This document shows, one piece after another, positions 1 through 8,810 of a stretch of 64,000 nt of DNA. The position numbers and the translations under genes are program-made. This DNA is from Paenibacillus tyrphae. GTDB lineage: Bacteria; Bacillota; Bacilli; Paenibacillales; NBRC-103111. Positions within the stretch are counted from its first letter, which is position 1. Each line of letters opens with the position of its first letter. The DNA lies in NCBI RefSeq assembly GCF_024158745.1, contig NZ_JAMZAW010000002.1, positions 310,001 through 374,000 of the forward strand, read 5' to 3'. The notes under the pieces are model-generated. The model was not told where the DNA came from. It saw only the letters and a program-made list of their open reading frames with translations, and made no database searches.

Positions 1-272
1 ATAAGAGAAAGCGGCAAAGTAATGACGAGCTTCCCGGCCGTAAACACCAGCGTGTTCCAGACCGAATGCCAATACTGCGAGTCGCGCGTGAACAGCCGGA
101 CAAAGTTTTCGAGCCCGATGAAGGTCGCATCCGAGAAGCCGTCATAGTCATAGAACATATATTTGAAGGCCCATGCCAGAGGATAGATGGCAAACAGCAG
201 CAGGAGAACGACCGTTGGCAGAACCATGATGTAAGGTCCCGTATATTCCTTCAATCTTTTTTTGAGCGGCAC
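1..272 (-). CDS. Sugar ABC transporter permease (MalF/UgpA type), 3' part missing
   Basis: N-terminal 90 or so residues of a binding-protein-dependent permease; the rest runs off the left edge. The start is GTG at 272 behind GGAAGGAG. The protein opens with a short basic stretch (PLKKRLKEY), then a membrane segment (about residues 13-35), then the FIGLENFVRLF motif that recurs in the MalF/UgpA/LacF permease family. It lies directly downstream of the solute-binding lipoprotein gene and is read in the same direction, so the two should form one importer, probably for an oligosaccharide. Substrate cannot be read from sequence. Family assignment is firm; the exact subfamily is not. Confidence 0.85.
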   Translation of the reverse strand, partial: MPLKKRLKEYTGPYIMVLPTVVLLLLFAIYPLAWAFKYMFYDYDGFSDATFIGLENFVRLFTRDSQYWHSVWNTLVFTAGKLVITLPLSL

Positions 273-305
273 GCAAATCAGCTCCTTCCAAAGGCGGTTT
301 TTGGC

Positions 306-354
306 AAAAAGAGAGCAGGCGACTCCCGGATATCCATATAGGAGAGCCACCTGC
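306..354 (-). terminator. Hairpin between binding-protein and permease genes
   Basis: A 13-bp stem (341-354 pairing with 315-327, GCAGG.G.CTC type) is followed on the minus strand by TCTCTTTTT. In ABC importers such a hairpin commonly sets a high binding-protein to permease ratio through partial termination or mRNA protection. That role is inferred. Confidence 0.6.
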
Positions 355-382
355 TGCCCGGTCGTTTATGCAAACGAGAACT

Positions 383-1765
383 TTATTTTTTAATTTGGCT
401 GCGCGGGTCGAAATTCGGCTCGACGATCCGCTTCATGTTGCCGGCTTTTTCTTCGTTGTTCAAGCCGTCGTTGTAACGCTTGTTCAGATCTTCGATCCCT
501 TTGTCAAGCGGCGTCAGGCCGAGAATCGTCTCGGAGATGACGTTCTGCCACGGCTTGCCCTCGATTTTGTGTACGGGATAGGCCGGCCACATGACATCGT
601 CCTTCGGCGCGAATTCCTTGAAGTTTTTGAGCGTCGGCTCTTTCGCTTTGCCGAGAACGCTGGGCACGACGCTGATGCCTTTACCCTGCTCGTAGTAAGG
701 AACGAGCACGTCATCGCTGTAGAGGAAGTTCAGCAGCTCCCAGGCTTCTTTTTTGTGCTTGCTTTTCCCGGACATATACAGCCAGGATGCGCCGCCGTTG
801 ATATAGTTCGCGCCCTTCGGCGTTCCGCCGTCGAGCGTCGGCACCTGCGCTACGCCCCAGTTGACTTTGGTCGGGAACTGCGTATCATACACACCCGGCT
901 CGGCGGACAGCGAGAAGTACATGCCGATTTTGCCTGCCGCAAACTGGTTGCGCAGCGGGTCGATATCCAGCGATTCGTAGCCCGGAAGAATGCTTTTGTT
1001 ATCGACGATTTGCTTCAGCGCTTGGACGTAAGGCTTCAGCACCTCGAAATCATACTTCCCGTTTTTCCAGTCGTAGTAGTCTTTGCCGTCGAGACGAACC
1101 ATCGGCAGCAGTCCGCGCTCGAAGGCCGAGGCAGGCGTCTTCATATTTAACGCGAAGCCGTATACGTTATCCGCTTTGCCGGCTTCAGTAATTTTTTTCG
1201 CATAATCCACAAGCTCCGCCATCGACTTCGGCGGCTCGCTCAGGCCGGCTTTGGCGAACAGGTCTTTGTTATAAACCAGCCTCCAGGTTGTACCGTAGTT
1301 CGGAAGGCTGTAGGTTTTGCCGTCCAGCGAGTTTTGCCGGTCGACCTTCAGAAGATTGTCGCCAAAGCGAGACTTTACTTCCGGCGTCAAAAATTCGTCG
1401 AGCGGTTGAATCGCTTTCATTTTGACCAAATCTTCTAACTTGAGCTTCATTTTGGCGTTGAAAATGTCCGGCGCCTCGTCCGCTTGAATCGCCGTTTGCA
1501 GCGCTTGCTCGTAGTTGTCCGTCATGATCTGGGATTCGACTTCGATCTTGCCTTTAAACTTCTGATTGAACTCGTCCAGCTTCGTTTTCATCAAGTCGGC
1601 GTCATGCCGCGCATTGGTCCAAAATTTCAGCTTGACCGGTTGGCCGCTTGCCCCGCCGCCGCTTTCGGAGCCGGCTTTCGTTTGTTCGCCGCCGCCGCAT
1701 CCTGCCAGCGCCGATGAAGCCAGTGCCATCGCCAACCCGAGCTTTACATAGCTTTTTGTATTCAC
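383..1765 (-). CDS. Extracellular solute-binding lipoprotein, family 1
   Basis: A 460-residue periplasmic-type binding protein of a carbohydrate ABC importer, tethered to the outer face of the membrane. The signal sequence ends in the lipobox LAGC (Cys at about residue 23), followed by a Gly/Ser-rich linker and the LKFWTNARHD opening typical of family-1 solute-binding proteins. The start is GTG at 1765 behind GGGGAGGA. Downstream is the permease; upstream, past a repeat element, is a YesM/YesN-type two-component pair, the usual neighbour of such importers in Paenibacillus and the likely regulator. No ATPase gene is in view, and these importers often share a housekeeping MsmX-type ATPase. Confidence 0.9.
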   Translation of the reverse strand: MNTKSYVKLGLAMALASSALAGCGGGEQTKAGSESGGGASGQPVKLKFWTNARHDADLMKTKLDEFNQKFKGKIEVESQIMTDNYEQALQTAIQADEAPDIFNAKMKLKLEDLVKMKAIQPLDEFLTPEVKSRFGDNLLKVDRQNSLDGKTYSLPNYGTTWRLVYNKDLFAKAGLSEPPKSMAELVDYAKKITEAGKADNVYGFALNMKTPASAFERGLLPMVRLDGKDYYDWKNGKYDFEVLKPYVQALKQIVDNKSILPGYESLDIDPLRNQFAAGKIGMYFSLSAEPGVYDTQFPTKVNWGVAQVPTLDGGTPKGANYINGGASWLYMSGKSKHKKEAWELLNFLYSDDVLVPYYEQGKGISVVPSVLGKAKEPTLKNFKEFAPKDDVMWPAYPVHKIEGKPWQNVISETILGLTPLDKGIEDLNKRYNDGLNNEEKAGNMKRIVEPNFDPRSQIKK

Positions 1766-1876
1766 GAACTTCGTCCTCCCCTATAAGATTCTCTGCGTAT
1801 ACGTGAGTTGATCTTCCTATTTCCAAGTATAGCGAACCGTGTCGAATTTCCTAGGGAGGGAATTTTCATGAGCGAG

Positions 1877-1895
1877 GGGGAGGATTTACTCCTCC
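1877..1895. repeat. Left copy of 19-bp terminator-like direct repeat
   Basis: The same 19 bases (GGGGAGGATTTACTCCTCC) recur at 2101-2119. They are themselves dyad-symmetric (GGAGGA/TCCTCC). The right copy overlaps the stop codon of the YesN-like regulator, so the left copy looks like a duplicate made when the element between them inserted. Confidence 0.75.
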
Positions 1896-2100
1896 TTGAG
1901 CTGTCGAGAAACCCGCTTCGCGCAGAAAACTCTCAGCATACGCCGGTGGGGTATATCCCTCCAGCCGCTCTTGAAACCCGTGAACTTGATTAGAATTTGC
2001 GGTATTTTCACGGGTTTCAAAGGCGGACGTAAACTCTTACGGGATATACCCCACCTCTATTTGTCTGAGTTTTTCTACTTCCGGGTTTCTCAACACTCCA
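1896..2100. mobile_element. Hairpin-rich MITE-like element, copy 1
   Basis: A 205-bp element with no coding capacity. Imperfect terminal inverted repeats (left GAGCTGTCGAGAAA, right TTTCTCAACACTC) enclose nested perfect stems: 1945-1959 with 2041-2055 (GGTGGGGTATATCCC) and 1971-1984 with 2007-2020 (TTGAAACCCGTGAA). A related copy lies at 27530-27745 with the same layout but a different inner-stem sequence, so pairing is kept while sequence changes. Constant islands are CCGCTCTTG before the inner stem and AAGGCGGACG after it. It sits between a two-component pair and the importer operon and is flanked by a duplicated terminator hairpin. I do not recognise the family; a non-coding RNA gene is an alternative. 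Confidence 0.7.
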
Positions 2101-2119
2101 GGGGAGGATTTACTCCTCC
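2101..2119. repeat. Right copy of 19-bp terminator-like direct repeat
   Basis: Identical to 1877-1895. It overlaps the TAA stop of the YesN-like gene (2110-2112) and folds as a GGAGGA/TCCTCC hairpin, so this is probably the original copy and the gene's own terminator stem. Confidence 0.7.
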
Positions 2120-3744
2120 CCCGTCGAGGTGCCGAGCCGCTGCTCGCGGTACTCGGACGGCGTGATGCCGTTCTTTTTCTTGAAAATTTCGCGGAAATAT
2201 TTGCGGTCATGGTATCCGAGCCGCTCGGCAATCTCATAGATGGGAATCGCGGCGTCCTCAAGCCAGTCTTTGGCCTGGGCCAGCTTCAGATCGGTGACGT
2301 ACTCCACGAAGGAGATTCCCGTCTCCCGTTTAAACAGGCCGCTGAAGTAGTTGGGGCTGACGCCGACATAATCCGCTACCGCCGACAACCCGATCGGCTG
2401 AAGCAGATTCTGCTCGATGAACGTCTTCGCTTCGCCGACAATGGATTTGGAGCCCGCTTGGACAAACTGCTTGACCAGCATCGCCGCCTGATGGAACCAG
2501 ACCGGAATATGCTCCTTCAGCTCGCCCAGCTTCGCGCGGTTGCACAGCTCAAACCACGCCTCGGGCAGCGGGCCCCGTTCCCCTTCCGCCATCCCCAGAT
2601 CGTGCAGAAGCCGGTTCAGCGCAGTGACAAGCTGAATACAGGAGAAGCGGAAGTCGGCAGGCTTGCCCTCCTCCCCTTCGAGCGCACGGAAGAAGGAAGC
2701 CGCCGCTTCCTGGGCCGATTCTGCCTGGCCCCGCCTGACGAGCGTCAGCAGCTCCTGCTCCTGAAGCGCCGGGTAACCGGTCCGCTTCATCCGAAACGGA
2801 ATCAAGTCCTCCACGTGCACCACCTGGTTGTTCCCGAAAAAATACATATGCTCGATTGCCTCGCATGCTTCCCGGTATGCGCCGGGCAGCTCGCGCAGCT
2901 CCGGACATAACGAGCTGATGCCGATCGTTACCGTGAGGCCCGAATGCTTCTCCACCGAAGTGCGGCACCAGTCCGCAAATTTCAACAGCTTTTCCTTGAT
3001 CTCTTTGGCCAGCTCGGCCGGATCGTAATTGACGAGCATCGCCAGCAGGCCCCACTCGGCATAAAAAGCGATGCCTGTCCCCCACGACGACAAGCAGTCG
3101 CCGATAATGTTCTCGACGATAAAGCGGCTGAGCTCGACTTCCTCTACGGGTTTATGCGAAATTTCATCGAAACGGTCGATCGCGACAGCCAGCAGCGCGA
3201 AGCTCGAAGGCTTGAGCGGAATTTCTGCAAAATCCCATTTATCCCGCAAGCGTACCTGCCGCTCGTCCCGAAACCGGATCATCTCGTTCAAATATTGCTG
3301 CCGCAAGGCCGGCAGGCTGCGCCGGATCGTCTGCTGAAACTTTACCCGCTGCGCGTCCCGCTCCTGCTCCATGCGCAGCTCGCCGAGCAGCTTGGCGATA
3401 ATCCCGGTCATTTCTTTAATGTCAACCGGCTTCAATACATAGTTCGAAGCGCCGAGCGCGAGCGCTTGCTTCGCGTAGTCGAATTCCTCGTAGCCGCTAA
3501 GTACGACGAAACGGACGGCCCGCTCGAAGCGTGCTCTGATGTGCTCCATCAGCTCGATCCCGTTCATATTCGGCATCTTGATATCCGTCACGATGAGATC
3601 GGCCGGATTGCTTGCATAGCAGAGCAGCGCCTCCTTGCCGTCGAGTGCGATGTCGACCTGCGATACGCCGAGCGTCTCCCAAGGAATATGCTTGCGGATG
3701 CCCTGCACGACGCTCTCCTTATCGTCCACCAGCAGTACTTTCAT
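2110..3744 (-). CDS. YesN-type response regulator (receiver plus AraC HTH)
   Basis: A 544-residue cytoplasmic transcription regulator. An N-terminal receiver with LLVDD and the phospho-acceptor Asp54 (LIVTDIKMPN) is followed by a long middle region and, at about residues 445-540, a double HTH of AraC type (LSAVADYVGVSPNYFSGLFK, then IYEIAERLGYHDRKYF). The ATG at 3744 is chosen over one 7 codons upstream because AAGGAGGAGG lies exactly between them. The gene overlaps the 3' end of the YesM-like kinase by 26 bp, implying translational coupling. The pair most likely controls the downstream sugar importer in response to its substrate. Confidence 0.92.
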   Translation of the reverse strand: MKVLLVDDKESVVQGIRKHIPWETLGVSQVDIALDGKEALLCYASNPADLIVTDIKMPNMNGIELMEHIRARFERAVRFVVLSGYEEFDYAKQALALGASNYVLKPVDIKEMTGIIAKLLGELRMEQERDAQRVKFQQTIRRSLPALRQQYLNEMIRFRDERQVRLRDKWDFAEIPLKPSSFALLAVAIDRFDEISHKPVEEVELSRFIVENIIGDCLSSWGTGIAFYAEWGLLAMLVNYDPAELAKEIKEKLLKFADWCRTSVEKHSGLTVTIGISSLCPELRELPGAYREACEAIEHMYFFGNNQVVHVEDLIPFRMKRTGYPALQEQELLTLVRRGQAESAQEAAASFFRALEGEEGKPADFRFSCIQLVTALNRLLHDLGMAEGERGPLPEAWFELCNRAKLGELKEHIPVWFHQAAMLVKQFVQAGSKSIVGEAKTFIEQNLLQPIGLSAVADYVGVSPNYFSGLFKRETGISFVEYVTDLKLAQAKDWLEDAAIPIYEIAERLGYHDRKYFREIFKKKNGITPSEYREQRLGTSTGEE

Positions 3745-5569
3745 GCGGTACCTCCTCCTTCGCATCCCGGATGCGGATCTCGAATTGCGAGCCTTCCCCT
3801 ACCCGGCTCTCGACCCGGAACGATGCGCGTTCCCCGAAAAAGTAACGGAGCCGTTCCTTGATATTCATAATCGCGTAACCTTCTCCGCTCTGAGAAGCGA
3901 CGCCCGTCGCTGCGTCGGCGTCATACAGCGGTGCGTTGAAAAGTCCGATCAGCTCCGGATCGATCCCCGAGCCATTGTCTTCCACGGTCAGCACCGTCGT
4001 GTCCGTTCCTTCCCGGAAGGTTTTCACATAGATCCGGTTATTTTGATACTCGTTGTCTTTAAACGCGTGCAGCACCGCATTTTCCGCCAAAGGCTGCAGG
4101 ATGATTTTCGGTACGACGATTTCCTTCGTCCGCTCGTCCACCGACACCTCGAACGCAAACTGCCGCTTGTATTGATAATTGACGAGCTTCAAATACTGCC
4201 CGACGTGTTCCATTTCTTTCTCCACGGTCGTCGCTTCCTCGCCCCGATTCAGACTGAGCCGGAAGAAGCGGGACAACGACAAAATAATATCGCTGGCCGA
4301 CGAATCGTTGAATTCGAGCGATTTCCAATAAATTTCGTCGAGCGTATTGTACAGAAAATGCGGATTAATCTGCGCTTGAAGCGCGCGCATCTCCGCCCTC
4401 CGCTTCGCGAGGCTCTCCTCCACCACCTGCTTCAGCAGCCGCTGAATTTGGTCCAGCAGTTCGTCGAACCGCCGCCCCAGCTCGCCGATCTCATCCCGGC
4501 TCTCGGAAGCGAAGCGCACGTCGAGGTCGCCTTTTTGGGCTTGGGACATGAGCCGCTGCAGCCTGCGCACCGGAAGGGTAACCCAGCGGGCGATCGATTT
4601 GTTCATGAAGAAAGAGAACGCCAGCAGCGCCACCGTTAGCAGTACGGTAAAATATTTAATGTAAGCGATCTTGACGAGCAGCTGCTTTTTCGGCTGAACG
4701 ACTAGCGCCTGCCAGCCGGCAATCGGAATCGGCTTATGATTGACCAGATACGTCTGATCTCCCAGCTTCACTTCGAAAAACGACGGTTTGACCGAGAAAT
4801 CCGGCACCTGCGCCTGCTCCAGAAACTGTTCCGTCACCTCACTGCGGGAGGATAGCAAGATCGGCCGACCGTTCTCGTCCAAAATCATCGAGAACCCGTC
4901 GGGCACCAGTTGGATGCTCTGCAGGTTGCGTTCGAAATAGTCTGCCCGCAGCGAGATCACCAAATAATTGTCCAGTTCCAGCGCTCCGGTGGCCGTCGCT
5001 GGTCTGCTAACGAGACCGATCACCGCCCCTTCCTCGACAAAGAGCGGATTTTCCCCGGCGTAGACCCAACGGTTCGTCGATGACGGCTTAATCGCTTCGT
5101 AATACGCCGTCTCCTTGAAATCGGTTTCCTTTCTTGCCGCCGGAACCCCTTCGAAAAATTCTCCCTTGGGCGTGTATAAATAAATTCCGCGAATCGTAGG
5201 GGAGGACAGACTCGCTTTCGAGAACAGCGAAAATACGTTATTGAAAATGACGGAATACGTTTCGTCCGACCGGTTCTGGCTCCATTCGATCGCCCGTGCC
5301 AGCTCGTCGCTGGAATTGATCCAGTACAGCTTGTCGCTGACGTTCTTCAGCTCGTTGCCGACATTGGCGCTAAGCTGGCTGACCGTCCGGTCTGCGGCGT
5401 TATAGGCGTACTCTTCGATATAGCGGGCCGCCTGATTGAACGAGAATGCCCCCGTCAGCGGCACGGCGATCAGAATGACGATGGACGTCATCAGGAACAC
5501 CTTCCATTCGAGCCCCCAATCGCGGAAACGCTCCGTTGCCCGGCGCATGCGGGCTCCGAACCACGGCAT
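3719..5569 (-). CDS. YesM-type sensor histidine kinase
   Basis: A 616-residue membrane kinase of the LytS/YesM class. One N-terminal membrane segment (VFLMTSIVILIAVPLTGAF), an extracytoplasmic sensor of about 250 residues, a second membrane segment (YFTVLLTVALLAFSFF), a HAMP region, then the phospho-acceptor block ALQAQINPHFLYNTLDEI and a HATPase with DNGSGID. The ATG at 5569 is preferred to a GTG at 5578 because the ribosome site AGAGGTGG overlaps the GTG. It phosphorylates the adjacent YesN-type regulator. The ligand is presumably an extracellular sugar or the loaded binding protein at 383-1765 (inference). Confidence 0.92.
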   Translation of the reverse strand: MPWFGARMRRATERFRDWGLEWKVFLMTSIVILIAVPLTGAFSFNQAARYIEEYAYNAADRTVSQLSANVGNELKNVSDKLYWINSSDELARAIEWSQNRSDETYSVIFNNVFSLFSKASLSSPTIRGIYLYTPKGEFFEGVPAARKETDFKETAYYEAIKPSSTNRWVYAGENPLFVEEGAVIGLVSRPATATGALELDNYLVISLRADYFERNLQSIQLVPDGFSMILDENGRPILLSSRSEVTEQFLEQAQVPDFSVKPSFFEVKLGDQTYLVNHKPIPIAGWQALVVQPKKQLLVKIAYIKYFTVLLTVALLAFSFFMNKSIARWVTLPVRRLQRLMSQAQKGDLDVRFASESRDEIGELGRRFDELLDQIQRLLKQVVEESLAKRRAEMRALQAQINPHFLYNTLDEIYWKSLEFNDSSASDIILSLSRFFRLSLNRGEEATTVEKEMEHVGQYLKLVNYQYKRQFAFEVSVDERTKEIVVPKIILQPLAENAVLHAFKDNEYQNNRIYVKTFREGTDTTVLTVEDNGSGIDPELIGLFNAPLYDADAATGVASQSGEGYAIMNIKERLRYFFGERASFRVESRVGEGSQFEIRIRDAKEEVPHESTAGGR

Positions 5570-5687
5570 AGCCACCACCTCTTTCTAGTCTGTTGTAGCA
5601 TAAACCTCAGGGCCCGAAAAGGGATAAAAATTACAGGCTCTCCTGCTTCGAGCGTAAATATACCGCCTCTCCTCCCTGACGCCCGGC

Positions 5688-5727
5688 AAAAAAAATAAAC
5701 CGCGCCTTGAATGGCTCAAGGTTACGG
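5688..5727 (-). terminator. Intrinsic terminator after the OmpR-type regulator
   Basis: On the minus strand just after the stop codon, CCTTGA pairs with TCAAGG, flanked by further CCG/CGG pairs, followed by TTTATTTTTTTT. Confidence 0.8.
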
Positions 5728-5728
5728 T

Positions 5729-6454
5729 TTACAGTTTCAGTGCATGGCTCGCGCCGGCGGCGATGAATTTATAGCCTACGCCATGGACGTTGATAATATA
5801 TTTCGGATTCGACGGGTCCGGCTCGATTTTCTTGCGAAGGTTGCTGACGTGTACGATAATCGTTCTCGTATCGTTGAAGCTTTCCTGTCCCCAAATTTCG
5901 CGAAACAGCTGCTCGTGGCTGAAGGTTTGCTCCGGACGCGAGGCGAGAAAGCTCAGCAGATCGAATTCCTTGCGGGACAACGTTACTTCTTGCCCGTTCA
6001 CTCTCACCACACGGCTTAACCGGTCGATCCGCAAATGGCCGACGACCAGCTTGTCGGGCTGTCCTCCCGCCTGCTCCGCCGCAGCCAAATGCGGCCTGCG
6101 CAGATGCGCGCGCACCCGGGCCATCAGCTCGTTCGGGCTGAATGGCTTCGTAATATAATCGTCGCCGCCCAGATTCAAGCCGGCGATTTTGTCCGCTTCG
6201 TCTTTTTTGCAGCTCAAAAATAAGATCGGCACGGGAGAAACCGCCCGAAGCTCCCGGCATACTTCAAAGCCGCTTCGCCCCGGCAGAAGCACGTCCAATA
6301 TCGCCAGATCCGGCCGCTCCGCCTCCGCGATCTTAAGCGCTTCTTCGCCGCTGATTGCGAGTAGGACACGGTAATTGTTTTTTTCCAAGTAAAGACGGAT
6401 CACTTCCCGAATCTCGGGATCATCTTCCACAACTAACACTGTTTGCTCCGTCAT
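5729..6454 (-). CDS. OmpR/PhoB-family response regulator
   Basis: A 241-residue regulator: receiver domain with the acidic pair VVEDD, phospho-acceptor Asp54 (LAILDVLLPG) and the KPF motif, followed by a winged-helix DNA-binding domain (LSRKEFDLLSFLA, RTIIVHVSNLRKKI, VHGVGYKF). The start at 6454 has GGTGGTG six bases upstream; a longer frame to 6508 lacks a good ribosome site. It follows the 7TMR-DISM kinase by 35 bp on the same strand and is its likely partner. Target genes are not evident. Confidence 0.92.
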   Translation of the reverse strand: MTEQTVLVVEDDPEIREVIRLYLEKNNYRVLLAISGEEALKIAEAERPDLAILDVLLPGRSGFEVCRELRAVSPVPILFLSCKKDEADKIAGLNLGGDDYITKPFSPNELMARVRAHLRRPHLAAAEQAGGQPDKLVVGHLRIDRLSRVVRVNGQEVTLSRKEFDLLSFLASRPEQTFSHEQLFREIWGQESFNDTRTIIVHVSNLRKKIEPDPSNPKYIINVHGVGYKFIAAGASHALKL

Positions 6455-6489
6455 CCGTTTCACCACCGCATCGATGTAGTTCCCTGGTC

Positions 6490-8637
6490 CTAAGAAGAGA
6501 ATAAACAATTGGACTGCTGCCGGTCAAGCTTTTTTTGGGGATCGGCAACAGGTATCGTGAAGCAGAACACGGTTCCGTGTCCCGGTTCGGTCCGGTCGAC
6601 CCAGATGCGTCCCCCATGGTATTCTATGATTTCTCTGGATATGGAAAGCCCGAGCCCTTTGCCGCCCGCAGCAGAATTGCGCGATCGGTTGCTGGTATAG
6701 AACCGGTCGAACACGTAAGGCAAATCCTGTTCGTTAATACCGCCCCCCGTATCGCTGACCCGGCACAGCAGTTGTTCTCCGTCGTCGATCATTTCTACCT
6801 GAATAGAGCCGCCTTCCGGCGTGAACTTGATCGCATTGAAGATCAAGTTGCTGAACACCTGATGCAGCCGCTCCAGATCGACCTCCACCGCGGAAAATTC
6901 ACTCGCCGGATCGTCGCCTCCGGCCCGAAGCGTCAGCATATAATGAATGCCCGCATTGCGCGTATCCAGCTCGTAGCGGCTGAACAGCAGCTCGATCAGG
7001 CGGTCGGTGCGCATGAGCTGCTTTTTGAAGGTCACCTGTCTGGCTTCAAGCTGGGAGAGCTGGAACAGGTCCTCGATCAACCGGTCCATGCTGATGACTT
7101 TGCTGTGTATAAGCCGCAAATAACGCTCTTTCTGCTCCTCCGTATCCACGATGCCGTCCAGCACGGCCTCCAAATAGCACTGGATCGTCGTCAGCGGCGT
7201 GCCCAAATCGTGCGATATGTTGCTGAGCAGCCGGCTTCGGGATTTCTCCATTCGCGACAGCTCATCATTTTTCCGCTGCAGCTCCAAATTCGCCTGCTCG
7301 AGATCAGCCGTCCGTTCCTTGATCTTGTTATGCAGCCCGCTGTTCAGCTGCGTCAAAGCAGCCGAAAGCTTCTCCTCGCTCCCGTACCCCCGCGACAGCT
7401 TGACCGACAGCAGCACCGATTGGGAGAAAATAAAGATCAGCAAGCCAAAAGCGGACATCTTGTCCGTCGTCTGCACCAGTTCGTGAGCATACAGCATATC
7501 ATTGACGAGTGTAGCGGCAAAGATCAAGCTGGCGAGCAGCAGCAGCCCTCCACCCTCTCTTCTGCGCAAAAAGGCGAGCACGATGATGCATAAAATGTAG
7601 CCGACACCCGCTCCCACAATGAGCTGCAGGACGATGAGCCATTTCGTAATCAGCATGGTTGGCAGCAGCGGAACGACAACGGCGTACAGCAGTGTTACCG
7701 CGCAGAAATACGTCGTTATTTTCCGCGAGCTTTCCCTCGGATACATGCTGGCGAAAAACAAGACGAACAGCGGCATGCTCAAATCCGCCGTCAAATACTC
7801 CAGAACGAGCGCCAGCGTCCAATCGAAGCGGGGAAACGCCTGGGTCACGACCATTTCCCCGATCAGCGCCATGCGCAGGCAGAATACAAGGCAAAATAAT
7901 CCGAAATAAAGCATGGCCAGCTCTTTGGTCCGTACGACGAACAGGCCGAGATGATAAAGCCCCATAATCAGCAGGCTGCCGATCAGCAGCGTATCGAAGC
8001 CGACCGACAGCTGCTTCGCCCTCGCCACCGATTCGAATAGGCCGAATTCGATCGGCTGCCGGATGCCGCCCTTCTCGTGCGAATAGTTCGATACTTGAAG
8101 AACCAGCACCAGTTCCTTAGTATGAGTATGAGCGACGGCCAGCTGGGTTAAAAAATGAGGCTTCGATTCCGGCTCGGACTTGCTTGCGGTTCCGGCGGAC
8201 GCGATTTCCTTTCCGTTTACCCAGAGCTTATAAGACGTGTAGATCGGAGGAAGCCGCAGGGCGAGCATCCGATCATCATCGGACAATAAAATTTTGAGGC
8301 GGTATGTGGCGTACCCTTCGCCCGTCAGCACCGTCCCGTCCTTCGTCATGCCGTTCCAGGAACCCGGAAGACCGGCGTAGCTTGGCGCACCGAAGCGTTC
8401 CGCAGCCAAGTCTTCGGGATGCTTGAATTCGTTCCAGTAAAACTCCCACTCGCCATTTAGCGGAAGGTGTCCTTTCCGATCCCAGTTCCATTGCCGCAGA
8501 TCCAATTCGCCTCGTACCGCCGTCGGCGAATTGCCGTAGGTGAAGAACAACCGTTCCCCCGCAATCAGCCCTACGATCAAAAAAACGACAATGGTAATAA
8601 ATGCGGCAACCCGCCTCGATATTCGTTCCAGCGGCAT
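6490..8637 (-). CDS. 7TMR-DISM sensor histidine kinase
   Basis: A 715-residue membrane kinase. After one N-terminal membrane helix there is an extracellular jelly-roll-like domain (about residues 45-190, with LNGEWEFYWNEF and VNGKEI), seven membrane helices (about 210-415), a coiled coil (KIKERTADLEQANLELQRKN), a HisKA block (SNISHDLGTPLTTI) and a HATPase (NAIKFTPEGG, DTGGGI, GKGLGLSI). The extracellular fold resembles carbohydrate-binding domains of the 7TMR-DISM family, so a small external ligand is likely. GAGGTAGC precedes the ATG. The response regulator follows 35 bp downstream. Confidence 0.9.
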   Translation of the reverse strand: MPLERISRRVAAFITIVVFLIVGLIAGERLFFTYGNSPTAVRGELDLRQWNWDRKGHLPLNGEWEFYWNEFKHPEDLAAERFGAPSYAGLPGSWNGMTKDGTVLTGEGYATYRLKILLSDDDRMLALRLPPIYTSYKLWVNGKEIASAGTASKSEPESKPHFLTQLAVAHTHTKELVLVLQVSNYSHEKGGIRQPIEFGLFESVARAKQLSVGFDTLLIGSLLIMGLYHLGLFVVRTKELAMLYFGLFCLVFCLRMALIGEMVVTQAFPRFDWTLALVLEYLTADLSMPLFVLFFASMYPRESSRKITTYFCAVTLLYAVVVPLLPTMLITKWLIVLQLIVGAGVGYILCIIVLAFLRRREGGGLLLLASLIFAATLVNDMLYAHELVQTTDKMSAFGLLIFIFSQSVLLSVKLSRGYGSEEKLSAALTQLNSGLHNKIKERTADLEQANLELQRKNDELSRMEKSRSRLLSNISHDLGTPLTTIQCYLEAVLDGIVDTEEQKERYLRLIHSKVISMDRLIEDLFQLSQLEARQVTFKKQLMRTDRLIELLFSRYELDTRNAGIHYMLTLRAGGDDPASEFSAVEVDLERLHQVFSNLIFNAIKFTPEGGSIQVEMIDDGEQLLCRVSDTGGGINEQDLPYVFDRFYTSNRSRNSAAGGKGLGLSISREIIEYHGGRIWVDRTEPGHGTVFCFTIPVADPQKKLDRQQSNCLFSS

Positions 8638-8810
8638 ATGCTACCTCACGCTCCTCCGGCTTCGAGATACCGGCGGATGCCGCTTGCGATTCTTTCAGCC
8701 AATTTCGTTTGGTATTCTTGTTGACATGATGGTTGTTTAAAACTGATCGGTTCGATCAATTGTGTATTCGCCCCTCAAGCGTTAAATCCTGCTTTTTCCA
8801 GACTCCGGAC

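Noticed and set aside
368..1150. 260-codon plus-strand frame opposite the binding-protein gene
   Set aside because: Shadow of the lipoprotein gene: no ribosome site, composition unlike neighbours, and the minus-strand frame has clear family motifs.
1808..2261. Short plus- and minus-strand frames in and beside the hairpin element
   Set aside because: They cross the palindromic element and have no ribosome site. The element is best read as non-coding.
2944..3861. 305-codon plus-strand frame opposite the YesN/YesM genes
   Set aside because: Shadow frame. GC-rich antisense of a regulator often stays open; no start signal and no motifs.
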